Part shown: positions 29,119-30,801 of the stretch, piece by piece
Position numbering within the stretch: position 1 is the first letter of the stretch
How the letters are laid out: each line of letters opens with the position of its first letter
NCBI RefSeq assembly: GCF_000485595.1
Contig: NW_014577322.1
Span: forward strand, 29,921 to 60,721
Reading direction: 5' to 3'
Source: Priapulus caudatus
Lineage: Eukaryota; Priapulida; Priapulimorpha; Priapulimorphida; Priapulidae
DNA: 30,801 bases
Notes under the pieces: model-generated
What the model was told of the DNA's origin: nothing
Databases searched by the model: none
Seen by the model: only the letters and a program-made list of their open reading frames with translations
Program-made: the position numbers and the translations under genes

Positions 29119-29228
29119 GTGTCACTGTGTGTGCGAGTGTGTGTGCGTGTGTGTGTGTGTGTCTGTATGTGTGTGTGTGTGCGCGCGCACGTGTATGTGT
29201 GTGTGCGTGCGTGCGTGCGTGCGTGTAA
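29119..29228 (+). repeat. GT microsatellite
   Basis: (GT)n/(GCGT)n, directly preceding the second copy of block D1, as in 26112-26250. Confidence 0.97.
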
Positions 29229-29465
29229 GTGTCGTTTCGCCGATGGATTGCAATTCATAAAGCCATCGCCTTGATTTCCGATGTATATCCATCTTATCTC
29301 TACGCAGCATTCCCCCTCGGACCCCTGCACATTATTCCTCCTCATCACTCGCATCAGAATCTCTTCTTGCATCCTCCCCTAGCGTTCCCCCTCACACTCA
29401 TTTCCGCCATTCCACAACATCCCCTCTCAGCGTCATGCAGAGAGGCTAAATGTCAGAGAACGCCC
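29229..29465. repeat. duplicated block D1, copy 2
   Basis: Matches 26255-26490 with few substitutions and almost no indels, unlike the D2 block further right. Confidence 0.85.
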
Positions 29466-29614
29466 AGCGCTCTCGCTATTTAGTGATCATTACTGTCATT
29501 TCAGTATGATCTGTACTACTGTCATTTCATTTTGAAACGAAGTGGCGTGCGCACGCGTGACGTTACTGGATATATGTACACAAAACACATGGCAGCTATG
29601 GTGCATGTATTATT

Positions 29615-29704
29615 CACGGGGGTGATGGGGTGAACTCGCGCTGATGTTGCTTGGCAACGTGAGTAACTGCCACATCAGCGCGAGTTCACCCCATCACCCC
29701 CGTG
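29615..29704. repeat. perfect hairpin with 33-bp arms
   Basis: CACGGGGGTGATGGGGTGAA plus CTCGCGCTGATGT (29615-29647) is exactly repeated in inverse at 29672-29704, with a 24-base loop. Absent from the first duplicated copy, which has its own different palindrome at the equivalent place. Confidence 0.97.
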
Positions 29705-30650
29705 AAAGTGACAGCACACGACCCCTTGCGTAGGCGTTTATAGTATTTTTATATGAAACGCTTCAAGTGCCTGTGGGGCTGCCGCTGTCTCAGTACTAGT
29801 AGTACTTACTACTACTACTACTAGGAGTCTTAGACTTGAGACGTTTGTACACAAGCTGAGCTCTTGACTTTACAATTACAAGTAACGACACTGCACATGA
29901 CTTGTTGTAGGTTGTTCGCTAGCAACAGATAACCTGTCATAGCTCGCTGGACAATACGGCGTGCGTGTGCGTAACTAATATCCTGTATATGTGAGCAGGC
30001 TAATTCTGCTTTTGCACGTACAAATTTATTTCATTACATCCGCACACTTTTCAAGACTAACTGCAACAGCAGGTGCCGCATCTATTCGGTCAGTTTTATA
30101 GAGTTATTACACCAATATGAAGACCACGTGATACAGTTGTCCAACCCGTTATAGAATACGCTTGGCCCGTACCTGGGCATCAGGTTTCGTTACCAGAGAT
30201 ACGATATATAATTAATGTTATATATATGTTGCCCTAGCACTAGTTAATACTTACATACGTTAAAACAGCCTTGATATGACTGTGGACGGCACAGGATTGT
30301 GAAAGTGGAGGGCGAGGGAGGCAAGCTGAGGACAAGGAATGTCTTTTCATTTGGGGGGGCAAATGTTGTTGATCGCGCTAGCGCGATTAACTAATGGGTG
30401 GCGTCGACGGAGCCGGCATACGGCATATATTTATCGATGGTAGACGGACTGCCTCTGTATAGACTTCTCGAAGTTAAATGGGACGGTTTCACGATCGTCA
30501 GGAGAGATTGTAACAATCTCGTTTGACAACATATTATAGCTGATATGTAGAAAAAATATTAGAGGATTTTCTGAGGGGTAAATTGTAGTGAGGATTTTTC
30601 TGGATGCGCATATTGGTTATCCGGCACGTATTCTTAGCTCCCAGCATAGA
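29705..30650 (+). repeat. duplicated block D2, copy 2, with many small indels
   Basis: Collinear with 26740-27680 from ACAGCACACGACCCC to GGATTTTCTGAGGG, but differs every few bases by single-base insertions or deletions, often in homopolymers. Confidence 0.88.
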
Positions 30651-30689
30651 TATACAAACACAAATGGTTTGATTATATATCCTATGTAC

Positions 30690-30801
30690 TGCCCTATATA
30701 TTGTATATATGCGTATTATGCTTCCATATTTTATATGGCTTATATATATATAATTATATATATTATATACTAATACTATATATATATATCAATATTATTG
30801 C
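30690..30801. repeat. TA-rich low-complexity end of the window
   Basis: Runs of TATATA with little else. Confidence 0.9.

Noticed and set aside
26112-29228. Regularly spaced repeats considered as a CRISPR-like array
   Set aside because: These are microsatellites without unique spacers in eukaryotic DNA.

Overview
This is eukaryotic, animal nuclear DNA, most likely from a marine invertebrate. The genes are split by GT-AG introns, the surroundings are AT-rich and crowded with microsatellites and short inverted-repeat transposons, and the two recognisable proteins belong to animal families. I cannot name the species.

Two real genes were found. On the + strand (626 to about 5030) lies an INSIG gene, encoding the ER-membrane sterol sensor that holds SCAP-SREBP and HMG-CoA reductase in check. 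Five coding exons join in frame and give 206 residues of the six-helix core. The last few residues are either on an unrecognised downstream exon or come from reading through to a nearby TAA. On the - strand (24223 down to 11490) lies ICE2/NARG2, a subunit of the little elongation complex that drives snRNA transcription by RNA polymerase II. I rebuilt it from 14 exons whose phases all fit, giving about 1003 residues (996 with an alternative donor), close to the usual size of roughly 980. The two genes converge, with about 6.4 kb of apparently gene-free DNA between their stops.

Layout: 1-625, upstream of INSIG, with GC-rich repeats and a transposon end. 626-5030, INSIG, whose introns hold two hAT-like MITEs, a TTC microsatellite and the first copy of a long repeat. 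5275-6640, the second copy of that repeat. 6640-11489, intergenic DNA with a 24-bp minisatellite. 11490-24223, ICE2, whose introns hold a TIR element, duplicated exon fragments, a 37-bp AT-rich satellite and a large CACT array. 24224-30801, repeat-rich DNA with no intact gene: a third TIR-family copy, a tetranucleotide-plus-palindrome element, a decayed THAP domain, GT and CT tracts, and a long duplicated block whose second copy carries scattered one-base indels that look like uncorrected long-read sequence.

I see no new biological system. The best leads are transposon-derived splice signals at INSIG exon 3, exon duplication and a possible new donor at ICE2 exon 10, a minisatellite in the ICE2 C-terminus read in two frames, the shared palindromic repeat ends, and the probable assembly artefact at the right end.
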